Of a DNA stretch of 59,973 nt, positions 43,507 to 51,943 are shown piece by piece. The number at the start of each line of letters is the position of its first letter. The stretch's first letter is position 1. Under the pieces are notes generated by a model. That model did no database searches, was not told the DNA's origin, and saw nothing but the letters and a program-made list of their open reading frames with translations. The position numbers and the translations under genes were made by a program. Source of the DNA: Deltaproteobacteria bacterium (GTDB lineage Bacteria > Myxococcota_A > UBA9160 > UBA6930); assembly GCA_016875395.1 (NCBI GenBank), contig VGRF01000028.1:1-59973 (forward strand), in the 5' to 3' direction.

Positions 43507-44791
43507 AGCCGACCCCCAGCGCGATCTGATCCGGGCGCAGGCCGGACTCCGCGTGCTCGTTCCGGTACTCGGCCTTCAGCACCACGTTCGGGTGCGGGAA
43601 GTACGAGAGCCCGGTCGAGAGCACCCAATAGTCCTGGTTCAGGTTGCGCACGAAGCCGTTCGGAACGTCGTGCTGCGTGTCGATGAACTCGATGCGTGCG
43701 TACGGCTCGAGCGCCTGCTCCTCGCTCTCGCCGAACAGCAGCGGCCACACGTCGTAACCGAGCTCGAAGTAACCGCCGAGCATGTTCTGCGCGATGCCCG
43801 CGGTCGGCGCCTTGCCGAGCGCGGTCGAGAGCGCGCCCGCGTTCGAGAGGCCGGTGTAGGCGAAGAGCGCGCGCGAGCTGAAGCCGCCGCGCCGGTACTG
43901 CGCGTGGAACTCGCCGATCCACAGGTTTGCGTCGGGCCGGCCGGCTTGCTCCTGATCCGCGCCTCCGTAGTAGAACGCGCCGCCGAGCTCGAGACCGGGC
44001 AGCCGATCGGGCGACCAGTCCGCGCGCGCCACGAACGCAGCGTCTTCCGCGAACGCGCGATTTCCGTTCTGCCGACCGCTGCGAAAGCCATCGGAGCCGA
44101 AGCCCGCGGCGTTGAAGCCGGTCGTCACGTACGCGCGGTACTCGAACGTCTCGCCGAGCTGCCCGTAGATGCCCGCGCCGAGCTCGCGCCAAGTCGACGG
44201 CAGCAGCCGCACCTCGGTCTCGGGGCGGAGCACACCGTAGAAATAGGGCGGCTCGTGGATCTCGTTCACGAAGCCCATCGGCATCAGCAGCATCCCCGCG
44301 CGGAAGTTCAGCTCGGGCTTCCAGTGGAAGTCGAGGTTCGCGAACTCGACCGAGACTTCACCGGTGCCCGCGGAGATGGAGCCCGGCCCGGTGCGCCCGT
44401 GCTCGAACTCGATCTCGGAGTTGAACACGATGCGGTCGTTGAACTTGTATCCGAGGTAAGTGATGAGCCGCAGCGCGTCCGCGCGCGCGAAGTTCGTGCC
44501 CTCGTCGTCGATCGGGTTCGTGTAGTTCAGCTCGCCGTAGCCGCCGATCGAGGCGCCGCGATTGCGCGCGTACACCTTCGAGGCCGCGGGGCCGAGGCCG
44601 TGCTCGCTCGCGAGCGGCTGCTCGTCGGGAACCGCGCTCTCGGTGCGGAGCTTCGCGATCTCCTCGGTGAGCACCTGGACTTGGCGCTCGAGTGCAGCGA
44701 TGCGGTCGTCGCGGGCGGCGTCCTGGGCGAACGCTGCGGTCGCGACGAACGCGGTCAGAGCGAGGCAAGGAACGAAACGAGCGAGCGTCAT
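43496..44791 (-). CDS. Outer-membrane porin-like beta-barrel
   Basis: 431 residues, ATG at 44791 with GGAGG 11 bases upstream. A signal peptide ending FAQ is followed by a coiled-coil segment (DRIAALERQVQVLTEEIAKL) and then a long run of amphipathic beta strands ending in GVGFAY with the C-terminal aromatic residue expected of barrels. The coiled coil resembles that of trimeric porins. It is the first gene of the operon, so it may admit the substrate or metal handled by the flavin system. A strong palindrome overlaps its promoter. Confidence 0.88.
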   Translation of the reverse strand: MTLARFVPCLALTAFVATAAFAQDAARDDRIAALERQVQVLTEEIAKLRTESAVPDEQPLASEHGLGPAASKVYARNRGASIGGYGELNYTNPIDDEGTNFARADALRLITYLGYKFNDRIVFNSEIEFEHGRTGPGSISAGTGEVSVEFANLDFHWKPELNFRAGMLLMPMGFVNEIHEPPYFYGVLRPETEVRLLPSTWRELGAGIYGQLGETFEYRAYVTTGFNAAGFGSDGFRSGRQNGNRAFAEDAAFVARADWSPDRLPGLELGGAFYYGGADQEQAGRPDANLWIGEFHAQYRRGGFSSRALFAYTGLSNAGALSTALGKAPTAGIAQNMLGGYFELGYDVWPLLFGESEEQALEPYARIEFIDTQHDVPNGFVRNLNQDYWVLSTGLSYFPHPNVVLKAEYRNEHAESGLRPDQIALGVGFAY

Positions 44792-44816
44792 AGAGCGGGG
44801 ACCTCCGGTGCGATTG

Positions 44817-44880
44817 ATTGAAATTGAAAACCGATTTCAATTTCAATGGCACGCTATCGAGGTCCTCGGACTCCTGTCAA
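44817..44880 (-). promoter_or_regulatory. Promoter and 13-bp palindromic operator of the porin-ApbE operon
   Basis: On the minus strand TTGACA (44880-44875), an 18-base spacer and TAGCGT (44856-44851) form a promoter. ATTGAAATTGAAA (44817-44829) and its exact complement (44835-44847) form a perfect inverted repeat around ACCGA. The palindrome covers the expected start of transcription and the first bases of the leader, 25 bases from the ATG, a classic repressor position. The AT-rich GAAA/TTTC arms recall Fur boxes, so an iron-responsive repressor is a reasonable guess, not a demonstrated one. Confidence 0.8.
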
Positions 44881-44971
44881 CGGCCTGGCGCGAATTTCGA
44901 AGGCGCGTTCGCAGAGTCGCTCGCAGGCCGGAGAAGCCACGTAACTCGCTGCCGTAGCTCGGGTTTCTGCT

Positions 44972-46216
44972 TCACGCCTCGGGTGTGTACTTCACCGGCA
45001 TGCGCTTGATGCCCGCGATGAAGTTGCTGCGCTGGAACTCGGGGCGACCGATCGGCCGCATGTCCGGCAGGCGCGTTGCGATCTCTCGCAGGATGGAGCG
45101 CAGCTGCATGCGGGCGAGGTTCGCGCCGAGGCAGTAGTGCTCGCCGATGCCGAACGCGATGTGGTCGTTGTCCTTGCGCGTGATGTCGAAGCGCATCGCG
45201 CTCTCGCCGAACACCTCCTCGTCGCGATTCGCGGAGGGGTAGGAGAGGTAGAGCTTGTCGCCCTTCGCGATGCGCTGGCCGCGAATCTCGGTGTCTGCCA
45301 TCGCGGTGCGCCGGAACATCATCACGGGCGGCGAGAAGCGCAGCACCTCCTCGATCGCGCCTTCGAGGTAGCGGTCGACGTCGCTCGTGAGCAGCTTCCA
45401 CTGCTCCGGGTGCTCGAACATGAGGCGCATGAACTGCGAAGTCGCGTTGCGAGTCGTCTCGTTGCCCGCGACGCAAAGCAACACGAAGAAGTTGTTGAGC
45501 TCGAGCTCCGTCAGCGCCTCGCCTTCGACCGAGCCGTTCGCGAGCGCGCTCAGCAGCGTGTCGTCGGGCTTCGCCTTCTTCTGCGCCACGAGCTGGTTGC
45601 AGTAGAGCCACATCTGCATCGCGGTCGTCTTCGGGTCGACGGCGCGCATGTCGGCGTCGTCGGCGCCGATCATCTGGTTCGACCATTCGAAGATCTGTTT
45701 GCGCATCTCGAGGGGGATCCCGACCAGCTCGCAGATCAGCGTGAGCGGCAGCTCGCACGCGAGGTGCTCCACGAACTCGCACTCGCCCTTCTCCGCGATC
45801 GCGTCGACGGCCGCGCGGGCGTGACTGCGAATCGTCGGCTCGAGCTTCTCCACCATGCGCGGCGTGAAGCCGCGCTGCACGAGGCGGCGGTACTTCACGT
45901 GCTGCGGCGGATCCATCACGAGCATCGTCATGCGCTGGCCCGCGAGATCCTCGTCGTTCATCTCCCAGACGTAGGGGCCGCGCTCCGCGGAAGAGAACAG
46001 CTTCGGATTGCGCGAGACGTGAATCACGTCCGCGTGCTTGGAGAGCACCCAGAAGCCCTGCGTGACGTGCGAGATCGTCTTCTGCACCGCAGGCACCGGG
46101 CTCCAGTGGACGGGCGCCTCGCGCCGCAGCACGCGCAGGTACTCGTGCGGCGGGCCGCCGTGCGCCACGAACAGGTCGGGATCCGCGAGGTCGAGATCGC
46201 CGGGGCGGAGTGGCAT
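44972..46216 (-). CDS. Cytochrome P450
   Basis: 414 residues from the ATG at 46216 with AGGAGA six bases upstream. The haem-binding loop FGIGEHYCLGANLAR (axial Cys near 362), the oxygen-activation I-helix AGNETTRN and the ExxR motif in EEVLR are all present. The sequence resembles the soluble bacterial CYP125/CYP142-type group that hydroxylates steroid or terpenoid side chains, but the substrate is not fixed by sequence alone. A redox partner is not adjacent. It is divergent from a TetR regulator and near CoA-ester genes, suggesting a catabolic role. Confidence 0.93.
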   Translation of the reverse strand: MPLRPGDLDLADPDLFVAHGGPPHEYLRVLRREAPVHWSPVPAVQKTISHVTQGFWVLSKHADVIHVSRNPKLFSSAERGPYVWEMNDEDLAGQRMTMLVMDPPQHVKYRRLVQRGFTPRMVEKLEPTIRSHARAAVDAIAEKGECEFVEHLACELPLTLICELVGIPLEMRKQIFEWSNQMIGADDADMRAVDPKTTAMQMWLYCNQLVAQKKAKPDDTLLSALANGSVEGEALTELELNNFFVLLCVAGNETTRNATSQFMRLMFEHPEQWKLLTSDVDRYLEGAIEEVLRFSPPVMMFRRTAMADTEIRGQRIAKGDKLYLSYPSANRDEEVFGESAMRFDITRKDNDHIAFGIGEHYCLGANLARMQLRSILREIATRLPDMRPIGRPEFQRSNFIAGIKRMPVKYTPEA

Positions 46217-46302
46217 GGGTTTCTCCTAGATTGGGCGCGTGCCCTCGGTGTGATCGGGTCGCAAGGACCCCGAGTTGAGCCGGGGGGACAGCATGTTCAA
46301 GG

Positions 46303-46313
46303 TATAAGACACC
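46303..46313 (+). promoter_or_regulatory. -10 box of a likely leaderless tetR transcript
   Basis: TATAAG at 46303-46308 is a good -10 element and lies only five bases before the ATG at 46314, so transcription would begin at or next to the start codon. No convincing -35 box is seen at the usual distance (TTGAGC lies 22 bases upstream of it). The rest of the 97-base gap to the P450 gene contains a GC-rich imperfect hairpin. Confidence 0.5.
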
Positions 46314-46967
46314 ATGTCCGATGCCAAAGGCCAGCCCAAGGGCCCACGCGCGAAGTCGCGAGCAGACGTGCTGCGCGACTTCCGCGCCGACCAGATCCTC
46401 GAAGCCGCGACCGTCGTGTTCGGAAAGCTCGGCTACGCGGAAGCCTCGATCGAGCGCATCGCGGAAGAGGCCGGCGTCGCGCGCAGCACGGTCTACGTCT
46501 ACTTCCCGAACAAGGACCTGCTGCTGAACCAGTGCCTCGCGCGGCACCGCGTCGTTCTCGGCGAGCGCGTTCGCACGGCGGTCGAGGCCGCGACGGGCTT
46601 CGAGGCGCGGCTCGCGGCGTTCTTCACCGCCGTGCTCGGCTACGTCGGCAACGTGAGTGAGTTCTTCCGCGCGCTGATGGGCGTGCGCGGCGTCGACCCG
46701 TTCTTCGGCGTCGGCAGCGGAGACGTGCCCACACCCGAGCTCGAGGCGCTGCGCGCCGAGTTCACCGCGCTGCTCGAGCGCGTGTTCGCCGACGCGATCG
46801 CCGCCGGCGAGCTCGCTCCCGAGTCGGTGCCGAGCGCGTTCGAAGCGCTCGCGCTGCTGCTCTACGGCGCGCTGATGCGCCGCACGATCGCGCCGGGCCC
46901 CGCCGACGCCTCGGCCGAAGCGGCGCAGCTCGCCCGCATCTACCTTCACGGCGTCGCGTGTCGATGA
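46314..46967 (+). CDS. TetR-family transcriptional regulator
   Basis: 217 residues, ATG at 46314. The helix-turn-helix is typical: FRADQILEAATVVFGKLGYA, SIERIAEEAGVARSTVYVYF, PNKDLLL. The C-terminal domain is long and hydrophobic, suitable for a lipophilic ligand such as a CoA thioester or steroid. Divergent from the P450 and 172 bases upstream of the amidohydrolase gene, it probably controls this catabolic cluster. Confidence 0.93.
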   Translation: MSDAKGQPKGPRAKSRADVLRDFRADQILEAATVVFGKLGYAEASIERIAEEAGVARSTVYVYFPNKDLLLNQCLARHRVVLGERVRTAVEAATGFEARLAAFFTAVLGYVGNVSEFFRALMGVRGVDPFFGVGSGDVPTPELEALRAEFTALLERVFADAIAAGELAPESVPSAFEALALLLYGALMRRTIAPGPADASAEAAQLARIYLHGVACR

Positions 46968-47139
46968 CCTCGATCGCCACAGCTCAGCTTGACCCAAGCC
47001 ACACGCCGAAGGATCAGCTGCGGCGCGAAGCGCCGTCGGCTGCATCCGCACTGCAACACGCGCGCGATCATCGGGATCGATCCCCTCAGCTGCGCGCACG
47101 AGCGAGCCAACACGGCGTCACGCACTGAGGAGTCCCTCC

Positions 47140-48297
47140 ATGCTCTTTGACCGTTATCGCGTCATCGACATCGACACGCACATCACCGAGCCGGCCGGCG
47201 TGTGGACCGATCGCGTCTCCAAGAAGTGGGGCGATCGCGTGCCGCACATCAAGAACGTCGGCGGCGTCGATCTCTGGTTCATCGGCGATCAGACCGTGGG
47301 CATGCCGGGCGCGTACTCGGCGGCGGGCCACACCGGGACGTTTCCGGACATGCGCAAGAGTTATCAGGACATTCCGGCCGCGATGTACGACGCGAAGGCC
47401 CGCCTCGCGTGGCTCGACGAAGAGAAGCTCTGGGCGAACGTGATCTATCCCAACGTCGGCGGCTTCGGCGCGGGCGGCTTCCTGCGGCTCGGCGACCGCG
47501 CGCTCATGCTCGAGTGCGTGCAGGCCTACAACGACTTCTTGCTCGAGTGGTGCAGCGCGGACCCGCGCCGCCTCGTGCCGGTGATGGCGACGCCGTTCTG
47601 GGACGTCGCCGAGTCGGTGCGCGAGATCCAGCGCTGCGCCGGCAAGGGCTACAAGGCCGTGATCTTCTGCAACGACCCGAAGGACCACGGCCAGCCCGTC
47701 CTGCGCGACAAGCACTGGGATCCGATCTGGGCGACTGCGCAAGAAGCCGGTCTCTCGATCAGCTTCCACATCGGCGGCGGCAGCCTCGCCGAGCAGTTCA
47801 ACGACCCGGCGAACATCGGCCAGAAGGCGAACTTCGCTCGCGTCTCGACGATGGCGACGCTCGACAACGCGAGGTGCATCTCGGACCTCATTCTCTCCGG
47901 CATTCCGCACCGCTTCCCGCGCCTTCCGCTCGTGTCGGTCGAGAGCGGCGTCGGCTGGGTGCCGTACCTGCTCGAGTCGCTCGACTGGCAGTGGCAGAAC
48001 AACGGCGTCCGCGGCGAGCACCCCGAGTACGACCTGCTGCCGAGCGATTACTTCCGCCGCCAGATCTACACGAGCTTCTGGTTCGAAGAGGCGGGCCTCG
48101 AGAAGGCGATCGAGCTGTACCCCGACAACATCATGTTCGAGACGGACTACCCGCATCCGACCTGTCAGGCGCCCGGCCCGGCGAGCGCGGGCACGCATCC
48201 GCGCATCTATGCCGAGAAGGCGCTCGCGGGAGTGCCGGAGAGCTCGCTCGCGAAGGTGCTGCAGACGACGGCGCAGAAGTTGTACGGGCTTCACTAG
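47140..48297 (+). CDS. Amidohydrolase family protein (Amidohydro_2)
   Basis: 385 residues, ATG at 47140 with GGAG nine bases upstream. The metal-binding start DIDTHITEP and the late FETDYPHPTC segment with the conserved Asp mark the PF04909 branch, which includes ACMSD-type decarboxylases and hydrolases of aromatic or CoA-linked intermediates. SISFHIGGGS supplies a central histidine. In many soil and marine bacteria such genes cluster with CoA transferases and P450s for degradation of steroids or aromatics; the substrate here is unknown. Confidence 0.9.
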   Translation: MLFDRYRVIDIDTHITEPAGVWTDRVSKKWGDRVPHIKNVGGVDLWFIGDQTVGMPGAYSAAGHTGTFPDMRKSYQDIPAAMYDAKARLAWLDEEKLWANVIYPNVGGFGAGGFLRLGDRALMLECVQAYNDFLLEWCSADPRRLVPVMATPFWDVAESVREIQRCAGKGYKAVIFCNDPKDHGQPVLRDKHWDPIWATAQEAGLSISFHIGGGSLAEQFNDPANIGQKANFARVSTMATLDNARCISDLILSGIPHRFPRLPLVSVESGVGWVPYLLESLDWQWQNNGVRGEHPEYDLLPSDYFRRQIYTSFWFEEAGLEKAIELYPDNIMFETDYPHPTCQAPGPASAGTHPRIYAEKALAGVPESSLAKVLQTTAQKLYGLH

Positions 48298-48318
48298 CAA
48301 CTCCGCGCGGAGTCGAGC

Positions 48319-49707
48319 ATGCACGGTCTGCGCGGGGTTCGCGTCGTCGACTTCACCACGGGCATCGCAGGCCCGTACTGCACGAAGCTCTTCGCCGACG
48401 CCGGCGCCGAGGTCGTGCTGGTGGAGCCGCGCGGCGCGGCGAGCGAGCGCACGCCGCTGTTTCGCTTCCTCCACGCGAGCAAGCGCGCCGTCACCGGCGC
48501 GCCGGGCGGCGCGCACGTCGCCGATCTCGTCGCGAGCGCCGATCTCGTCGTCGAAGACTTCGCCGCGAGCGCGCCGCTCGATCGCGCCGCGCTGCTCGCG
48601 CGCCACCCGAGCCTCGTGCTCTGCTCGATCTCGCCGTACGGCCTGACAGGTCCGTACGCCTCGCGGCCCGCGACCGAGTTCACGATTCAGGCCGAGTGCG
48701 GATCGATCGCGGTGCGCGGGCGGCCGGGGCTGGAGCCGTATCAGGCGGGCGGGCGCGTCACGTACTGGTTCGGCGGCGTGATGGCGGCGGTCGCTGCGGC
48801 GGGCGCGGTGCATCGCGCCCGCACGACGGGACACGGCGAGCACGTCGATGTCTCGCTGCAGGAAGCGATGGCGCTCGCGACGACCACGTACGCCGATCTC
48901 TCGTCGTGGCTGATGGGGCGCGCGAAGCCGCCGTTCGCGGGGCATAGCATCGAGACGCCATCGATCGAGCCGACGGCGGACGGCTTCGTCGGCTTCAACA
49001 CGAACACGGCGCAGCAGTTCAGCGACATCCTGCTCATGATCGAGCGGCCCGACCTGCGCGAGTCGCACGAGTTCGACACGGTCGTGCAGCGCCTCACGCG
49101 CCTCGCCGAGTGGGAAGCGATCGTGCACGCCTTCACGCGGCGGCACACGACGGCGGAGATCATCGAGCAGGCCGCGTTGTTACGGATTCCCGTCTCGCCC
49201 GTGTGCAGCGGCGAGACCGTGCTCGAGCATCTCGCGCTCTCGATCGAGACCGACGCGCAGTGGCGCGCGTTGTTGGGCGCGCTCGCTGCGCCCGCGTGGG
49301 CGACCGGCTTCCATGACGCCTCGCTCGCCGAGCGACGCGCGGCGCACGCCAAGCTCGACGAGGCCCTGCGTGCGCACTTCGCGGCGCGCGAGCTGGGCGC
49401 GAGCGTCGCGCAGCTCCTCGCGGCGGGTGTGCCCGCGGCGGAGGTGCAGGACGCGCGCTTCCTCAGCGAGCACCCGCAGATCGCGTCGCGCGGCTTCTGT
49501 GAGCGCGTACCGCATCCCGTCGTGGGCGACCTGCCGATCATGACTGTGCCGTTCCGCTACGCATCTGTTTCGCGCTGGCTTCAGCGCGCGGAGCCGACGC
49601 TCGGGCAGCACAACCACGAGTTGTTGGGGGAGCTCGGCTACGGCGACGCGCAGGTGGCGGAGCTCGAAGCGGAACGAGTGATCGGCACGCGGCCGATCGG
49701 GGTTTGA
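48319..49707 (+). CDS. CaiB/BaiF-type class III CoA transferase
   Basis: 462 residues, ATG at 48319. It shows the family start LRGVRVVDFTTGIAGPYCTKLFADAGAEVV, the SPYGLTGPYASRPATEF region and the catalytic aspartate in HVDVSLQEAMAL. These enzymes move CoA between thioesters and free acids. The gene follows the amidohydrolase by 21 bases and is likely cotranscribed, so it may activate or recycle an acid in the same pathway as the P450. Confidence 0.93.
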   Translation: MHGLRGVRVVDFTTGIAGPYCTKLFADAGAEVVLVEPRGAASERTPLFRFLHASKRAVTGAPGGAHVADLVASADLVVEDFAASAPLDRAALLARHPSLVLCSISPYGLTGPYASRPATEFTIQAECGSIAVRGRPGLEPYQAGGRVTYWFGGVMAAVAAAGAVHRARTTGHGEHVDVSLQEAMALATTTYADLSSWLMGRAKPPFAGHSIETPSIEPTADGFVGFNTNTAQQFSDILLMIERPDLRESHEFDTVVQRLTRLAEWEAIVHAFTRRHTTAEIIEQAALLRIPVSPVCSGETVLEHLALSIETDAQWRALLGALAAPAWATGFHDASLAERRAAHAKLDEALRAHFAARELGASVAQLLAAGVPAAEVQDARFLSEHPQIASRGFCERVPHPVVGDLPIMTVPFRYASVSRWLQRAEPTLGQHNHELLGELGYGDAQVAELEAERVIGTRPIGV

Positions 49708-49846
49708 GAACGGGCAGAGCGCGATCGCCGCGGAGCGAACTCAAAGCCCAGGGCGCGAGGCACCTCAGAGCGTCGGGAAGTCCGCGACCCGCCTCAACCG
49801 CAATCGACCTTGCGTGGATCGTACGTGTCTCATGTGCAACCGTTGG

Positions 49847-49866
49847 ACACGAAACGTGTTGAACAC
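49847..49866. promoter_or_regulatory. Overlapping palindromes upstream of the polysaccharide locus
   Basis: ACACG-aaa-CGTGT (49847-49859) overlaps GTGTT-g-AACAC (49856-49866) in a 218-base gap that is clearly less GC-rich than the genes to its left. A further GTGTC...GACAC pair spans 49825-49850. No convincing promoter boxes could be fixed. The palindromes may be regulator sites for the locus that starts 60 bases downstream. Confidence 0.4.
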
Positions 49867-49925
49867 TCAATCAACTTGAAGATCGCCCGGTTAACTTCTC
49901 CGCGGTGCCGACAAGGGGATTTCGC

Positions 49926-51905
49926 GTGGTGAGAATCAACCTCGTTCCGCTTCAGGCGCGCTTAACCCAACTGCCCAGAACCACGAAGCGGGCGATTGCG
50001 TTGGGCGCAGACCTCGCTGCGACTGCCCTGGCACTGGCTCTCTCGGGTGCCCTCGTGTTGGGCGATCGAGCACGCGACCAGCTTCCGCTCGCCTACTTGG
50101 CGATCGCGCCACTCACCGCGATCCCCGCATTCGTGAAGTTCGGATTGTATCGGGCGGTGATTCGGTACATCGGAACGAAGGCGCTGGCGGCCGTCGTCGC
50201 TGGCGTCTCGATCTCTGTCGTGCTGTTGGGCGTGATCGACGCATTAAGCGATGCGATTCGCCTGCCTGTCGCGGTGTTCGCGATGTACTGGTCCTTCGCG
50301 TTGATCTACGTGGCAGGCAGCCGCTTCATCGCGCGAGTCGCGCTGAATCGCGAGCAGCGCAACGGCGCGCGCGTTGCCGTGTATGGCGCGGGCAAGGCGG
50401 GGGCATTGCTTGCGTCGGCGCTTCGCAACGCGCCTGAGTTCACCCCGGTGGCATTCGTCGATGACGATGAGGGGCTCGTCGGCAGCTTTATCGGCGGTCT
50501 CGAGGTCTCCGCGGTGACGGAGCTTCCGCGCTTGGCGGAGCAACTCGGCGTCTCCGAGGTGCTGCTCGCGATTCCGTCCGCATCCCGCCAGCGTCGACGC
50601 GAGATCCTCGCCGGCCTCGAGGGCCTCGGACTGCGTGTTCGCACGATCCCAGACCTCTCGGAGATCGCTGCGGGCCGAGCGCAGGTCGGTGAGCTGCGCG
50701 AAGTAGAGGCGAGTGATTTATTGGGGCGAGACGCCGTGGTGCCCCACGAGGGGCTCCTCCGCGCGCGTGTGGATGGAAAAGCCGTTCTCGTGACGGGCGC
50801 CGGCGGCTCCATTGGTTCCGAGCTGTGTCGACAGGTCGTCAAGCTGCAACCGCGGCGACTAGTGCTCGTTGATCAGTCGGAGCCAGCGCTGTATCAGGTC
50901 GAGCGGGAGCTCCAGAAGGGCGCCCAGGAATCCGGGTCCCCGCTCGAGATCACGGCACTTCTAGGAAACGCCGCGGACAGATTCCGGATGCGCGAGGTGT
51001 TCGAGACCTTCGCTGTGCAGACCGTCTACCACGCAGCGGCGTACAAGCACGTGCCGATCGTCGAGGAGAATGCAATCGCGGGGATCGCAAACAACGCGAT
51101 GGCGACTTGGCGTATCGCGGACGCCGCGCGTGAGGCTGAGGTGGAGACGTTCGTCTTGATATCGACCGACAAGGCCGTGAACCCGACGAGCGTGATGGGC
51201 GCGACGAAGCGCCTCGCGGAGCTGATCGTTCAAGCGCTCCACGCCGAGAAATGCGCGATGCGGTGCTGCATCGTGCGATTCGGGAATGTGCTGGAGTCCT
51301 CGGGGTCCGTCGTGCCGTTGTTCCGCGAGCAGATCGCCGCAGGCGGGCCCGTTACGGTCACGCATCCGGACATCATCCGTTACTTCATGACGATCGAGGA
51401 AGCGGCCTCGGTCGTGATTCAGGCGAGTGCGCTCGCGACGGGCGGAGAGGTGTTTTTGCTCGACATGGGAGAACCCGTTCGAATCCGCGGCCTCGCTCGC
51501 CGGATGATTCACCTCTCCGGGCTCAGTGTCCGCGACGCGGACAATCCGGATGGCGACATCGAGATCCAGTACACGGGGCTCCGGCCCGCGGAGAAACTCA
51601 AGGAGGAGCTCCTCGTCTCGCCGAACTCCGTGCGCACGCAGCATCCGATGATCATGCGGGCCGTCGAAGCCTTTACACCTTGGGACCAGCTACGCCGAAT
51701 TCTCTTGGAAATCGACGAGGCGTTGCGAGTGTCTAACGTGCGCCGCGCACTCGAGCTGCTCTCGAAGGCCGTTCCTGAGTACGCGCCTAGCCTGTCTGCA
51801 GGCGACGTGGTGGCTCAGGAGCGAGCGGGGACTTCGCGTCTGTCGGTGCGGCCGCGGGCTCGCGACGCCGATCCGCACGGCCCGCGGGTTGGCACTACAA
51901 GCTGA
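49926..51905 (+). CDS. Membrane-bound nucleotide-sugar 4,6-dehydratase, CapD/PglF type
   Basis: 659 residues from the GTG at 49926 (AAGGGG seven bases upstream; GTG 49905 is an alternative). About four membrane helices (25-140) precede a first Rossmann-like domain (VAVYGAGKAGALL) and then an extended SDR domain with VTGAGGSIGSELC, the substitution of the SDR Tyr-x-x-x-Lys by the PglF/WbpM-type region STDKAVNPTSVMGATKR, and GLRPAEKLKEEL. It makes the 4-keto-6-deoxy intermediate of sugars such as bacillosamine or fucosamine for surface glycans. First gene of the polysaccharide locus. Confidence 0.93.
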   Translation: MVRINLVPLQARLTQLPRTTKRAIALGADLAATALALALSGALVLGDRARDQLPLAYLAIAPLTAIPAFVKFGLYRAVIRYIGTKALAAVVAGVSISVVLLGVIDALSDAIRLPVAVFAMYWSFALIYVAGSRFIARVALNREQRNGARVAVYGAGKAGALLASALRNAPEFTPVAFVDDDEGLVGSFIGGLEVSAVTELPRLAEQLGVSEVLLAIPSASRQRRREILAGLEGLGLRVRTIPDLSEIAAGRAQVGELREVEASDLLGRDAVVPHEGLLRARVDGKAVLVTGAGGSIGSELCRQVVKLQPRRLVLVDQSEPALYQVERELQKGAQESGSPLEITALLGNAADRFRMREVFETFAVQTVYHAAAYKHVPIVEENAIAGIANNAMATWRIADAAREAEVETFVLISTDKAVNPTSVMGATKRLAELIVQALHAEKCAMRCCIVRFGNVLESSGSVVPLFREQIAAGGPVTVTHPDIIRYFMTIEEAASVVIQASALATGGEVFLLDMGEPVRIRGLARRMIHLSGLSVRDADNPDGDIEIQYTGLRPAEKLKEELLVSPNSVRTQHPMIMRAVEAFTPWDQLRRILLEIDEALRVSNVRRALELLSKAVPEYAPSLSAGDVVAQERAGTSRLSVRPRARDADPHGPRVGTTS

Positions 51906-51943
51906 CGTGAACAAGGTCGTCGCGGCATCGTGACGTTCTTGGT

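Noticed and set aside
46968-47139. Small RNA or gene in the gap before the amidohydrolase
   Set aside because: No open frame with a ribosome site and no convincing promoter-terminator pair were found.
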